Source: Terfezia claveryi
Taxonomy: Eukaryota; Ascomycota; Pezizomycetes; Pezizales; Pezizaceae
Assembly (NCBI GenBank): GCA_015179025.1
Contig: WHUX01000043.1
Coordinates: 1 to 64,000, forward strand
DNA: 64,000 bases
Reading direction: 5' to 3'
A program made the position numbers and the translations under genes. This document shows, in pieces, positions 20,780 through 34,512 of this stretch (positions are counted from its first letter, which is position 1; each line of letters opens with the position of its first letter). Under the pieces are notes generated by a model, which was not told the origin of the DNA, did not search any database, and saw only the letters and a list, made by a program, of their open reading frames with translations.

Positions 20780-23383
20780 TCATATAATTAGCGCCCTCGC
20801 TTTCTCAATCAGCAATATGATATTCTCCGCACTATTACCTACCTCACCAGTATCTTCTAGGACATACCAACCCCCTTCCGCCGTCTGCACAAACGCCACT
20901 CCGTTCCCCAATCTCTCAACCCTTCCTCCTATAGCTTCCATTTTCTCTCCAGAACAAAGTACACTCTCAACTCGCCACTTACTGTCCAAATCGAGCCCTA
21001 CCTTCGTTCCACCGGAAATGGGATTTCCAACCCCACCAGAGAACCCATACTCTTCTGCGTGGGCTAGGATGAATCTTTCAGCTACTACTCGATGATGGCG
21101 AAGAATAATATTCTCATGAATTCCGTGTTTGAATTGTTTTGGTGAAGGATGGTAGAGATGCGATAGGAGTAGGGGGACGGGTTTGGTGATACTTTCTGGC
21201 TGTAATGCAGCAGTAGCTCCTCTGAGGCCTTGGGGTTTCGGTTGCGCAGCATATGCTAGAAGTTTGGAAACATATGCACGCCAGTCCAGACGGAGAGAGT
21301 GCCACGAGACATCATCCCAACAGTCAGTTAGCTTTTGTAAGGTGCTGTGATCTCTCAAATTAGTGAATTTTCTAAATCTTGAGGTGCCGCCTGTACCGAT
21401 TATGGTGCCTGTTCGCAGCTCGGGTGACCTTAATCTCTTCAGGCCCTTCCTTCTAACATGTTCAGCAGCCTGTAGGGTGCCAATTACCTCCCCCGTTCCC
21501 CCAATAATAATATACGTCCCAGCTCCTTTTGTCACAACTTCCCATACATCCGAGACAGTTGCTCCTGCGGAAACATTCCCATGAGCCTCACCGTTCTCTC
21601 CCACAGGACAGGCATCTTCCACTGCATATTCTCCACAGCCGAGTATCATCTCCATATTTCTGCCTCCCTCCCCAATTTCTCCAGAAAACATGGCGGCACA
21701 GAACCTCCCCGCCCAGAACCTGGCAGCGATGTCCCATTGCCCTATCGTCTCATTCTCATTCAACAAATCCATATTGATTGCACCTGAACACCACAAGCCA
21801 CCGTTTTCTGAGTTTCCATGCTTCCCATACTCCCTCTGAAGCCCGTTTGCGAGTATATATTCCCTCAAAATCCGCTCTCCCCACCACTTCTTTTCAACCA
21901 TTTGCATCTTCAACTCCCGAAGTTGAACTCTATGCCAATACCACTCCCGGAAATCCGCCCTCGCAATATCTGCTCTTTTTAATTTTATCCACTGACTCGT
22001 CCTTGTCCCCCCAAATTCACAGAGACTCAGATGATAGTATGCAAGAATACTGGAGTAATACCACACCTTATTTAAAGTAACTGTATTTCTCAGGAAAGTT
22101 CCCGCCGGTGATGTTAGTGTGGAGGAATGGTGTGCCACCAAAGCAAGAACACGGCTGATAGTCTCAATCCTCCTTCGGAAGCCAACCCGAGGTGGAAATC
22201 GGATTAATTTCCAATTTATTTCTGTATCTTGACGGGTGGGGGATAGTGGTGCCTCGAGGCTCGCCCCATCCTCAACTCTTATCGATTTAGATTCTCTCAT
22301 ATGGTCTGAGGGCTTTGTCTGGGCAGGCTTCATGGCAAGTACTAGTTTCTTTCGAGGAACAGCGAAGGGAATTTTCTCCTTTTCATCCAACTTAGGATGC
22401 GGCCTAGAGAGAAAGAGAGTATTAAAGGTTCCCAAGCCACGGCCCACTCCATTTGAGTTAGATGCTGTTGACCCAGAGTTTGCAACTGTTCTAGGTATTA
22501 TGGCATCACCTTTCTGTTGTAGCTTCTTAATTCCTTCAGTTACAGTCTCAGTAGTATTATTTTCGAAATCTGTGACCCTCGAGTCTCTAGCAAATCCCAA
22601 GGTAACTGCTGGCTTCAGATGGCGGCTTGTGTTTATACCTTGATCCAGTGTTGGAGGTGGGGGGGCAGTTTTCTTCACTGTAGTAATGTTGGGTTTCTTC
22701 CCAGACTTCAGGTTTTTGTTTGCTCTGAGTAGGCCGCTTGCTGATTCAGCTATTCCCACACTAGATTCATGTGGCTGTATAGAAGTGGATAGCTTCATAG
22801 AGCTGACCAGCTTTCCGGGTAGTCTGGTTGCACGTTTTCCGGGAGCTAGAAGCTGCTTAACCGGAACTACTGCCGTGCTTACTGGTTGCTGTAACCCCTT
22901 TAGAAAAATCTGTTGACCCTGTTCCTCGGGCATTTGCTTCACGCTAGCTATAGGTACACCTCCTTTCGCAAAACCCGGATTTCCTGTAATATTTCCTGTA
23001 ATATTTAAACTAGTTGTTGAGGGTAACGCCAGAATTTTTTTTTGTGCAGCTATTATGTATATTCCCTTAGTATTGTCATCATCAAATACGACTATAACCG
23101 GCTCACCGTCCGTTCTCGCATTGTTGCCCATGACTGAGACATTTTTTACGCTCTCCGATGGAAGCTGTGCAGTAGTCTCTGGATGTGTCCCGATTGGCTC
23201 TCCTAGAGCCTCCTTATCGCCATTTCCCCTCTTTCTCTCTTTTCCCCTACTTTTGTTATCAACTGCACCACTTTTCCCGTCCTTCAACTCTAACTGTCCT
23301 ACTTTTCGTTTCTTTGAAACCGTAGGTGGAGCCCTTATTTGATTCTGAACTGGCGCCGACTCCGAAACCCCTCCGTCAACCAT
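20780..23383 (-). CDS. Large single-exon orphan protein (at least 867 residues)
   Basis: I do not recognise a family. The frame runs unbroken for 2.7 kb. The first in-frame ATG is at 23383. The open frame extends 25 codons upstream to a GTG at 23458, and a TAG lies further up, so a short 5' exon is possible. The N-terminal third is disordered and Lys/Ser/Pro-rich, with a nuclear-localisation-like KKRKV. From about residue 380 (WKLIRFPPRVGFRRRIETIS) the protein looks folded: many Trp and Tyr (YYSSILAYYHLSLCEFGGTR, REWYWHRVQLRELKMQM, WWGERILREYIL), then glycine-rich beta-like stretches (GTYIIIGGTGEVIG) and a C-terminal segment with HHRVVAERFILAHAEEYGF. Probably a nuclear or scaffold protein, but that is only composition-based inference. 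A TAGTCTGGTTGCACG string (plus strand, near 22814) lies in the coding region. Confidence 0.62.
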   Translation of the reverse strand: MVDGGVSESAPVQNQIRAPPTVSKKRKVGQLELKDGKSGAVDNKSRGKERKRGNGDKEALGEPIGTHPETTAQLPSESVKNVSVMGNNARTDGEPVIVVFDDDNTKGIYIIAAQKKILALPSTTSLNITGNITGNPGFAKGGVPIASVKQMPEEQGQQIFLKGLQQPVSTAVVPVKQLLAPGKRATRLPGKLVSSMKLSTSIQPHESSVGIAESASGLLRANKNLKSGKKPNITTVKKTAPPPPTLDQGINTSRHLKPAVTLGFARDSRVTDFENNTTETVTEGIKKLQQKGDAIIPRTVANSGSTASNSNGVGRGLGTFNTLFLSRPHPKLDEKEKIPFAVPRKKLVLAMKPAQTKPSDHMRESKSIRVEDGASLEAPLSPTRQDTEINWKLIRFPPRVGFRRRIETISRVLALVAHHSSTLTSPAGTFLRNTVTLNKVWYYSSILAYYHLSLCEFGGTRTSQWIKLKRADIARADFREWYWHRVQLRELKMQMVEKKWWGERILREYILANGLQREYGKHGNSENGGLWCSGAINMDLLNENETIGQWDIAARFWAGRFCAAMFSGEIGEGGRNMEMILGCGEYAVEDACPVGENGEAHGNVSAGATVSDVWEVVTKGAGTYIIIGGTGEVIGTLQAAEHVRRKGLKRLRSPELRTGTIIGTGGTSRFRKFTNLRDHSTLQKLTDCWDDVSWHSLRLDWRAYVSKLLAYAAQPKPQGLRGATAALQPESITKPVPLLLSHLYHPSPKQFKHGIHENIILRHHRVVAERFILAHAEEYGFSGGVGNPISGGTKVGLDLDSKWRVESVLCSGEKMEAIGGRVERLGNGVAFVQTAEGGWYVLEDTGEVGNSAENIILLIEKARALII

Positions 23384-26300
23384 CTTCTCAAACTTATCCG
23401 TCGCATTTCCCAATTCTGGATCCAAAGGGAAATGCGCTTGTTCTGACGGAGGTGCCACAGCACTGGTACTTATGCCACCCTGCTTCAGTTCAATTCGCTA
23501 CCAATCTCAGGATCACTTCATTCCGGAGAAATCCCCCGGAAATGCGCACCCCAACGTCAGCGTCCCGTTATCACGGTATGTAAACATAATTCGGATCTGG
23601 TGCGGGAAAAAGACAGTCCTTCCTCGTTCTTAGACCCGGGTATAATTGACTGCTCTTCCCGTCTCTGTGTGGGTAACCGCTCTGATGAGACTTCCCACCA
23701 TGACGAAGAAAGGATGGTAGGGCTTCCCACCACAGAATACCTGATAAGGGCAAGAAAAGTGGCCCATAGTTTCTCTCAAGCCCTATTTCTCAGGTATCTC
23801 ATATCCTCAACTTTAAACAACCAAGTACAATAAAGAACAGCACCCACGCACTGACAAAATCAAACATCATGGTCCCGACGTTTCGTGCTCTCAGCTTCTC
23901 TAGCGGAGATACATACAGCCTCGATGTACACGAATCTTGCGGGTATATTGCATTACCTTGCATCACAACTCCGAACTCTGGACTCACCGCAACCAAATCT
24001 GTTTTCTTTCCGCTGACCGTCAATCCTAAACTTTTGCATATCTCCTGTATGTTTCAGGCTTGCGTTAGCTTACAAAGCTCTCAATCACTTTTATTAACGT
24101 GACTGCACTGCCAGCTAGCAAACTATTGCGCTTTCCAGCAACTGGATCCGGGGTGCAGTATGCTTACCTTGAGTTTCGGAACCGTGAGTGAGGTTAAGTC
24201 CGGGGCTGCCATTGGGACAAGCCAAGTTGAAAGCGAAGCAGCACTGTAGCTAGTGATGCCGACGGTGCTTGGGAGTATACGTATTCAGGTAGGTATACGT
24301 AGAGCTTAATTGTATTACATATAAGTAACTTATCGAGTTATCAACTGATGTTGAAGGTGTAAGCTGAACAGATAGAAGTACTGGTACGAGATATAAAGCA
24401 CTTTCTCGAATCGTAGGTAGCCTGGAGCTAAATAGTGGACGACTACCCTTTCGGGTAATTTTGAACCTCATACTACGAGTAGTTGCCAGACCATGCAAAA
24501 AGTAGCCTCGCGGTCATAGCTGTTAGTCCCTCAACAAGTAGCTGGTAAAAGTACTAGGTAAGTACTTACCATAAGGTAGATCCCTTTTTGGAATCAAAGG
24601 GAACTCATTACCCTCACGCAATTCTGATGTGCTGGCGAGATGGCAACTCTTCATAATCAAAACTCAGATTACACAATTATATCACAAAAGGAGACCAGCT
24701 AGGAGAAGAATAACCAAGAGTAATGATCTGCCATTCAATTCATTTAATCGGATCTACAATGGTAAAATCGACAATAATACTCCCCTTTCACTGACTAATA
24801 GTAAAATGTAAGAATTCATACAATACACTCATAACTATTACCTAAGGAGGTAGGTATATACATACGTACCGGTAGAGTCTTACCCCAGCCGATTATACCT
24901 ATAAGAGAGCAAGCTGTTCATCTGGCTCGCCGAAGTTCTGCTTCTTTGTGTTTCTCAGCTACCGATTCGTCGTTTAAGCCCGCCGGTCTCACGCAGTTGA
25001 TTCCACCAATTGGACAGCGGCGGGCTACAATTGCCCAATCTTATACTATTTTGGATATTAGACCCTGGGGGAAGCCTGTTGACGACTCATCCAAAGTCTG
25101 GGATTCTTCAAGATGCGAATTCAAATGCTCCAGAGAGTAAAGGGTCGGGGACAAGCTAGGGGTCGGAAACGCTTTCCAAATCGTAAAGATCTGAGTTTTC
25201 GTTCATGTACTTATCGAACGAGGTTACGGAGGCGGAGCTTTCCGTTCTCCACCGCGCTGAACCAACCGAGTCAAAATGTCTATAGCTTCATAACAACCGA
25301 ATCCACTTGCCCACCTTGATGATCAGACACACATCCGATACTTCTCGCGAGCCCTACCATACCATACCCTACACCCTGCCCTTCCCATTCATGCCCAACA
25401 TCTCTGAACCCAAATAGCCAACGCATCCATTTACTCGATCGTACAACCTCCATGTCCACGGACTGCAACTGACCGAAGACTACCATTCCCAGTACAAATT
25501 AAACCCATACAACCAACACCAACCAACCATAATCAGCCCACGTATCCAGCATCGTGGGCCCCGTACGATCGCCCACAGTTCCTGTCAATTTTTATCAAAC
25601 TTTCCTTCACTCTATGTTCTAGGTAGGGTAAAGTACTTTATTGTGACGGCTTTGCAGGTGTGTGTTGATTACCCACCCACACCTATACTCCACGCGACAG
25701 GGGTAGTCCCACCTCTTGCAGTATGATCCTTTCATTTAGAATAGGATGCTGCATGTATATGCAAACAGTCCCACCATATGGAATGAAGATTGAGTAAGTT
25801 GAGCAGAAGAAGTGTTACAAACGCACCGGTCAATCCACTATCCAGTAGATGCTGTGCTTCCAGAGCGGTGTCAAGGGTACCGAGGTGGTTCCTTTAATTT
25901 GCCTTTCTCGGGACTATAATGACATGCATGCGTGCGTACAGGAGTACTTGCAGTAGTAGCAAGAAAAGAAAAAAGCCTACTAAGTTAGCTTACAGAAGAA
26001 AACATGGGCGAAATTAGATTACCCATCGAGGTTTGTGAAATAAGATCCCATACCTGTCCCCACTTACGGGGCCGTCGGCCATCGCCTCCCAATGAACTTA
26101 CGTTTACGTCCTCGCCCCGATTTTGTGCAATTTTTCTTCTCCGAGATCTAACTAGGTATTTCAACCAATAATGGAACTCGGTATAGCTGATCCAAAAGAT
26201 TTTGAGCTCCGTCTTCAACTTCTACCAAAATTCCCTGATACATATAATGGTTACCATATCAGAGAGTCCTCTCAGACTACAGGGGGCGTTTTGCATACAA

Positions 26301-29300
26301 ATAAATTCTGCTGCATTAGACGGAGGAGCAGACACGCATTAAAAAATCTCTAAAGTAGGTTAGTATTAGAAGTGCGTTTGTCCTAATACTGAGCTGAGTG
26401 GAGATACTACCCACATTAACAATGGTTTGATTTTGAGATGCTATATCGAACACCATCCAGTTGCCAGTACTTGAAGGTGTAAATTACAGTAGAGCCCTAC
26501 TTAGAAAATAAGAGTTAATAATAGAAAGGATAGACTATTGGCATACACAAGCTTTGTCTCGACGGATGGAGTCCAACTTCCTGCATACATCTCCGCATAG
26601 TGTTCAGATTCGGAGATCCCCTGTTCCATGGCGTAAGCTTGATATTCGAGTCAACGCAGCGATCCATGGTTCGACACTGCGCTTCATCATCTTTGAACAA
26701 CATCTTGACCTCAGCATCCACCACTCGACCTTGTATAGTTCTTTCGGAATTGAGCACTCAGTGTTGGGACACGTAGCTCACGTGCGGATATTGTTCCTGC
26801 CCGTCATTTGGTTGGCAACCAAGTTTGTATGGTAGCTCTACTGGACCGGTGAAGTGTTCTAGGCTGTGTATTGGATAACAAAAAAAAATCAAAGATTGGG
26901 CCAAGACGAAGTGGGAGAGCAGCCAATTGGGACTATTTCCCCTTCGTTTAGGAATCAGGCAGTTATCAGGTAAATTCTTCCCACACTGCAGACCGTATTA
27001 GCTAAACCAGTCAAAGCCAGTGGCGAAACTGCCTCGCAGTTTTGTGCAGGCAAGTCCCATTATGCCTGAAATGGCACCAAAGGCCGAGACCACTGCACCC
27101 AAGAGTGTATAAAACAACAGTGATGCAGAGAACTAAAGATAAGATATGATTGGGATGCAAGTGCAGTGCGTAGAGCATGCAGGCCCACAACTTTCAGGAT
27201 AGACCATGACGTAACTTGAAACTGAAGGGGGGTTATTCTCATCGGGACAATTTTCTGGTATATAATGGGTTGTTTTGAATAAATTCTGAGCTTCATGCAA
27301 GTGACGAGACAGTGTGCTAAATAAATCCTCATTTATGAGATACTTATCAGAAGCAGTCCTTTCTCAAAACAAAGACAATAATGAGGCTTAGTGCGACATG
27401 GCTGAAATCCGTCTTGACCAATGCTCGTCATGCAAATTGGCACTGTGCAATGGACTGGCTGCATCTGATCATGCAATTTTCCATCAGCAAGGTTTTATAT
27501 TGTTGGCTTCACAATAGTAGGTTAGCAAAGAAGGGACAAAGAGTCCGACGTAGCTAACTATACGTACTTCAATAGTAATGATCCAGCTGGTATACCAAGA
27601 TGGAGAGGGTATTTTTCCACAACACCTTGCCAATAGCTAGAATATCGGGCAAAAGTGGACTAGCTAAGCATTTTCTGGGGATCCTGTGTCAAAAAAGTTT
27701 AGATATTCCCTAATGAATATTCCGAAGGTAGAACCTACACTGTAAACCGCACCTACCTTTAATCCTAGGACCTCAGATAGAAACGAAATGACCAAATTGA
27801 CAGCGAATAGTAACTTCAAATGAGGAGAAGAGAAAGAACCATGTAGGTATGTCGAGCAAAGAATCCAGCATGGTGAGCAATGCAGTCTCAGCTGCCAGTT
27901 TCATCCAATAGGGTATGGTTTCAAATGAGCCTGTGCGTTGGGACACTAAGTGTTCCGAAATCGAAAAATGAAGTGCATGTTCGATTCTTGGGGCGTATTA
28001 GCCAATAGCAGGTAGCAGGTATCTGTTTCTCCCTAATATTTCGGCCGATGCAATAATGTTGGTGCTAATCCATGAAATAAACAGAATTCATATGTATTGC
28101 CGAGCTGTGGCAACCAGGGTCTTGTTTTCAAGGCAAGAGTTGAACAAACAATCCATCGTACAGATGTAAATCATTGCTTACTACCCAAGAACCATGTTGA
28201 TGGAGTGCGGGGAGGAATGGATGAAGTGTTGCAAATCACTCATCTCGACGGTAAATCAAGGCAAGGTATTTTTCACCCTCAGGTAAGTCAGACGCCCCTT
28301 GTATATATATTTCGGGTTTGTTTGTGAAATGATTCTGTAATGCAGTGTAGAAGTAGAAGCATGCAGTAGTTAGTGAGTTTTACTTACTAGGCGCAACCAG
28401 ACTACCTAGTACAGTATGGAATAGAATTTCAAATAAATGAACTGTCCTTATTATCGACGCCATTATCGTGACTGTCTATAAATTTGTGGCACACTGTTGT
28501 ATGAATTTCAGTCCACGAATTGGCGGCTCAATCTCACTATCTAGTGACCGAAGTACTCCGTATGCACCACAGATTGGGGTCCATGCAGAGAGATGCCCAA
28601 AGTCTAGTTAGAGTAAAGGTCTCCTCTTGCATATGGAAAAACCGTGCAGTAGTTCTGTGGGCTGCGGCTAGCCATGAACGGGAAATTTGACAGCCGCAAG
28701 TCTCGGACAGAGGGTTGGGATTATGATAACTTACATGTAAGAAGAAGTTTTATGCGAGAACTGCGGGAGGATTTCCAAGTCCGGACCATTCCAGCATGAA
28801 ATCATATGTCGGTGTCCGGACGACGGACGACGGGAGAAAGTTCTTAGAAGAAATTACTGCAGAGGACCATGTCTATGTATCCTCTGTATGAGAGTAACTC
28901 GCTTCTATCGAATTTAGGAATAGCTGAGGTCAGATGCCTACTCTACATATTTGATCAGAACCCTTGTCTGCTGTATGATATTGCTTGATGATTGGTTTCA
29001 TGGCTGCAGATAACTCTGTGTGGGAAGAACCTTGCTGGAGCGGTGATTCATTTGAGATAATCAAACGCCTTGTCTCGAGGAAAGTGTCTGCATGAATTGC
29101 CCTGTGGAAAGTCATGATAATAGACCTGGTGAATCCCAGACTGTTCTGCTTAGATCACGAATAGTTATAAGACAGGCACTGTGGCAGTGCAAGTTCATAC
29201 CTATACAAGTTAGTCTAATTAGGTAGTCTTATGCCACTGGCTAGGAGCAACGTCGACTGCAGTACTTACTACGCAGGATCTTGATATGTACCTTAGTCTG

Positions 29301-31516
29301 GCACCCATTAATAAGTCTCGGGGAAGAAATATGTAGTTAAGAGTCATAAATAACCCTTGGTAACTGCCAGACTACCTCGTGCATACCCAATGACTGTATA
29401 TACATACCAATATGGCGAGAATTTTTATCCGCTTGTCCATGTCTTATTAGCCATGGCCGAGGGTGTCATTCCGCCCCAGCCTACAGTGTATAATGACAAT
29501 GATGGTCTTAATCTGAGGCAGCATTCAACGACACATTTGAGCGCATTATATTTTTAGCTTTAGATCTGGCTATACCAACGAAAACTCGATTTAAAAACAC
29601 CCCCGAGGCCTATTCATCTGGACTGGTTCCTGTGATTCTTACTCAATGCATGTACCGCATGTACCGTCGGCTTATTAATACTCTGAATAAATTGCAACAG
29701 GTATTAACTTCATCGTCTTGCCAACTGATGATTTTGTGGAGAGGTTAGCAACAAACATCTTACTCAAGGGCTCTAGTCTTGCCTGGCAATTTTAGCAAGG
29801 CAAAGGGGCCGTAGCACTTAACGAGGGGCCGGCCGGGAAGCCGGGGGACTTCGACGCTAGTGCGTAAACTCTTACGGCTGCCGATTTAATTGAGTGGAAA
29901 ATACGGTAGGAAACTTACCGGTACTCTTCTAGTGTGTACCATACCGGATATGTATATACAACTTGCAGCACAAAGCGATTGGACCAGACAAGCAGGTGGC
30001 TGATTTCGTGTGGGGGGTCATCCAAAACAAGGAATTAGGACTGGCACGAGCCACCCGTTAAAGAAGTATTGCGAGGATACTTATGTAGTCTGGTTGCACG
30101 AGAGGATATGTACCGTACCAGTACAGTACTTCGTTTGGGCGCCACAAATTCGGTCGTTCATGCTAAAGCCACGCAGCCTGTGATGTATGAGACAAAGGGT
30201 TACATAGAACTTGCTTAAGTATGTATGTAAAGTACATACGGTAATACAGTAACTAGGTTCAAGTCGTGATTCCACACCGGTCCCCATCTAAACTGTAAGT
30301 AACCATACGGTAGATGCTTTGAGATGCAGCCCTCATGGCTGGTGTCAGGATATTGAATGGTCGGGTTCCGAAAGATCCTGTGCAACCTACTTAGCTACGG
30401 TACCTACTCCAACATACAGGAATCTCGTTGACTGGGCAGTCAGCTTCACTGGCTGCGACCATCTCGCCTTTCGTTACGTTCCACACCATCCCAATTACCC
30501 TGGACCCGACAATTCGGTCTAAACGCCCAAAGCGTCATCCCCCCCCCAGGACTTGAGACCCAGTCCCAAGGCTGCCCCCCCCAAGCCGCTGGCAAATGAA
30601 AATTATGTACTCAACTGTTTGATGAAAGGTAAGGTACTTGCGAAAAAGCAAAAGAGGGGTAGCCGAGCAAGGATTTTGTCTCGGTGCAATTCCAGGGTCA
30701 CTGCTCCTATTGCAACTGGCTGATCTAACTTCACTGCTGCTGCACGTCTCTTCACTGGAACGAAACGCGACCTCAACTTGCATACCGCAGATACAGATGG
30801 CTCAATTGCATCCCAGACAGCAGGCTCATTGCAGGAGGACATGCAACAGTGCTCCTCTAATTGTACCAAATCCAATCAGGGTTCGAGTATGGGTATGTCG
30901 GTAACGGACAAAATGCTTGCTTTGAAGAGCAGAGTTATTTGTGACGGCTTGAAATTCACAAGAGATCAAAGGCAGGATGAATTTGTTGATCGGAAGCAAG
31001 CAATGCAAGTTGATGGGGTGCCTGACATATTTCCTCAGTGCACCAATCACGATTCATATTTCACCTTGCATGATTGATAATAGATGTACCTACCTAAGGT
31101 ATCCCTGCACCGGTATTTTGTGTCAGTAAACAGGAAGTATGAAAAAATCTCGTATGGGTCCCGGTCGATGCGAATCCCAATACTGTGGTTCGGGTTCCGT
31201 CCCACCCAAACCCAAAGCTCTCTCGTCTGTTTGGGTACGAGAAACCCATACCTAGTAGCACTCAGCACGAACCTCCATCCCCCCCTGGTACGGTGAACGA
31301 TCCTCTGACCATCCACCATAACAGTGCTCTCGCCTCAATTTAAAACTGCCTTACCCCCCGCATCCCCTTCGTTTTTTTGCAGAAGATTCAATTCAGGCGT
31401 CGTCACATTGTCATCCCTCGCACCATATCATTCGCCTTCAACTTGTTCACCATTGAGTTATTTTGTTTTTTTGAGGTAGAGAGTAGTAAGGAGGACCAGT
31501 GCAGGTTTACATCAGA
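23384..31516. other. 8 kb gene-poor region
   Basis: No frame longer than about 100 codons on either strand and none with a motif that I recognise. The DNA has frequent GTACC/TACCTAGG-type palindromic words and several GTCTGGTTG-like motifs (near 28397, 29370 and 30090). A short inverted-repeat remnant lies at 26487-26843. It is probably old, degraded transposon and intergenic sequence. Confidence 0.5.
26487..26843. repeat. Possible remnant of a TA-flanked inverted-repeat element
   Basis: CAGTAGAGC at 26487 is repeated in inverse orientation (GCTCTACTG) ending at 26843. The left copy is preceded by TA, as in pogo/Tc1-type elements, but the right copy is not followed by TA and the repeats diverge after 9 bp. 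Short inverted matches occur by chance, so this is weak. Confidence 0.25.
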
Positions 31517-32745
31517 ATGAATGGGTAAGTTATCGAAAGCCTATGGAGGTTACTTCTCTCGTTCTGACTTTGTGCGATAAGAATAGAGAATCACTTTGAG
31601 AATGGCAGGCGTTACCATGGATTCCGCAGTGGTAGCTATATGTACCCAAATGACGAGGTACGCGATTCTACCACTACATGGCTTATCAATGCTGATTTAA
31701 ATCAGGCCGAACAAGACCGTCTCGATATGTTCCATAAATTGTTTCTTGTGCTTCGAAAGGATGAATTACATCGTGCCCCTATCATTCGAAACTATTCACA
31801 GACCAGAATACTCGATCTTGGTACCGGGACAGGGATCTGGGCTATGGATATGGCAGAGTAAGTTCTATTCTCTGAGATATTTGCGACATTGTTGACCTAG
31901 GTTTAGTAAATATCCTGATGCCGAAGTGATTGGCGTGGACCTTTCACTGATCCAACCCAAGTGGTATGCTGCTATCCATCTTTTAAGTTTTCGATATTAC
32001 GGATTGACTAACGGCCGGGTGCTGACAGGATCCCGGAAAATGTGCGGTTTGTGATAAGTGATTTCGAAAGTCAATGGACTTTTGGCAAAGATTCCTTTGA
32101 TCTTATTCACCTTCGCGTTGGGATCGGGAGCGTCTCGAGCTGGCCAAGCCTGTTTCGCAAAGCCTTTGAGTGAGTACATGCGTCGCCGAACATAGGATAA
32201 GGCTCTCATTGACTAACATGCATCTGCTTTAGCCATCTCAAACCTGGGTATGGCTGGTTTGAATACGTTGACATTGACCTCGAGAGCTTTAGCGAGGACG
32301 GATCGCTTAGCGCTAAATCGCCACTGTTCCAATGGCAACAATACCTGATCGATGCTACGGAGCGCACGGGAAAGTCTCTTCGATACCCGAAGCGCACAAA
32401 AGAAATGCTTGCAGAGGCAGGATTTGTCGACATTCAACAAGTCAGCATCAAGGTTCCAATAAACACCTGGCCCAACGACCCCTTTCTGAAGGATTGTGGG
32501 AGATGGTTTGGCTTGGGTATGATCGAAGGGTTAGAGGCGACCTCACTTGGACCGCTTACGAGAGTCCTAGGCTGGACACCTGACGAGGTGAAGAATTTCC
32601 TTCTGCCCGTCCGGAAAGACATTCAGAATAAGCATATCCATGCGTACAACTTTGTGTATGTATTTTGCCACCTTATTCCTGAACAAAGGGTCGCTAACGC
32701 TACTAATACTTATATAGCCACATTTGGATTGCACGCCGTCCATAA
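31517..32745 (+). CDS. LaeA-like SAM-dependent methyltransferase, six exons
   Basis: Exons 31517-31524, 31582-31857, 31907-31963, 32029-32169, 32233-32655 and 32718-32745 join in phase to 310 residues. The 8-nt first exon gives MNG, then [20 protein letters not shown] and PNDEVRDS, the N-terminal signature of the LaeA/TAM methyltransferase group. SAM-binding motif I is [16 protein letters not shown] (about residues 78-93), with EVIGVDLS after it carrying the acidic residue that binds the ribose. FDLIHLR, then [15 protein letters not shown], fit motifs II-III. LaeA itself is a nuclear regulator of secondary metabolism and development in aspergilli, but this group has many paralogues of unknown substrate, so the role here is open. 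No biosynthetic genes are visible beside it. For exon 3 an acceptor 6 bp upstream (at 31900) would also keep the frame and add two residues. Confidence 0.87.
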
Positions 32746-34512
32746 TATTCAACTTGCTTTAACTAACACTTTTTTGGGTCCCTTCGTTGCCCTATTGGCG
32801 CTGAAGTACACGGGCCTACTATTTTTGCATTTGTTCCTGGCCACAAACTTCTTTCCAAGCATGCGTCTTCCATACTATGATGTGTTTTCAATCAGGACAG
32901 AGTTATCTTCCAGTTTTTCATCTGGATTTTGGGTTTTTCTTTACAAAATAACGAGCAACGACTATGTCAGCAAGCAATGTTTTGGTTTCATAGCCTAGGG
33001 AGTACCAGGCAGCATCTACTTTATCTAATATTATTTGGTAGTGTTTCATAATTAGCGAATGCGTTGGAGGAACTTCGGGGGGTAATGGCGTTTTCTTCGT
33101 TTTGTTCATGTTTTTTCTTTTTTTGTCTTTGGAGTTACTCTCTCCATGAAGGAAGCAAGAGCATTTTTTTGATGACTTCAGTACTTGACGCAAAAGATTT
33201 TGGTGTATGGGCATACTCTCTTTTTTCGTCTATCCTCCTTTTTTTGGGCTGGGCTTATTCTCTTCTGCGGGTTTGATTTTCTGCTGTGTACGATTTGGGT
33301 AGTTTTTGTGATTTGATGTGTATAGGAGGACTATTTGCGTCGGTGATCGATGTATCCTGTTGTAAAATTACTACTAGGTATATAAAAAGTACCTGACTGG
33401 TTGAAAGAATTCGCCTTTTCTACTCAGGGGGAAATATCATTAGTGTCACACAAAGCTTCAACGCTCGGTTTTCGCAATCTCCTTTCCAGACCTCTCGTTC
33501 CAATATGGCTCGGGAAGACAAGGCGTGAAAGCCCAGCCTCGACTTACACCTACCCAGATGAAAATAGAGAAGCGAGCTTTATTGTGCTCCTGCTAACATT
33601 GTTCTGCCAACCAGACTATAGGTATAAAACTCCTCTTTTTGCGGTAGGCCTAGAGCTGATAGGATTCACCTAGGGTTACTACAACCGAGGATACAATGGT
33701 TTAACTGCACAAGAATCGGAAGAAGGACAAATAGCGAAGCTATGATCGAGTAGAGATCGAGTTCCTCCACTACCGATGAGGTAAAGGACAGTAGATTCGC
33801 CTATCACGTTGAGCGAGTCTTTGGACATTTATGGAATGGATCGAATTAGCTGCATCCTCGACTTCAATGAAGCAAAAGTGGAATCTAGGGTGCTAGATTC
33901 GCAGTTCTAACGCCTATATCCAACATCTTCCCCCAAAACTACAGCAGGGGATAATGCTCGCCCCTGATTGTCTAATCTGCCGATATTAGCCTTTATTTCG
34001 AATCTAGAGGCATCTTGCTATCTCCGGGCTCATAATACAGGTTACCAAAGCCAATTAGTTTCCTCAGCAGAGAAGTTGCTTATAAAATGACTTTCTGACA
34101 ATTAGTTCAGGGTAAAATACAGGCTGTTATCTACAAGCGCTGAATGAATTAGTTCTGGAAAAATAAAACCATTTCGAAAGAGAAAGTATGAGAGAAACAC
34201 AATGTGATGTACACGGTTACATGTACCTCGCAAAACGGAAATTTCGAGGGCAAATACGATACAAATCATTGGCTGGAGGGACATACTTCTTCTTGCGATA
34301 TCAGCAAATACTAGTTTTAAAGCAGATAAGCTACTACAAGCCAGGGTACCTTACTACAACTGTCAATCCGAATATAAAAAATCTCGCAATAATTCTAAGG
34401 CCAACTCAGCCTCTATTCTCTGCTCTCGAATGATGTGTGGACTATTATTATTGCTGGAATATGGACACCGAGTTGGTGCCTGGATCGGCAGTAAAACCGT
34501 TATGGAAGTCTA

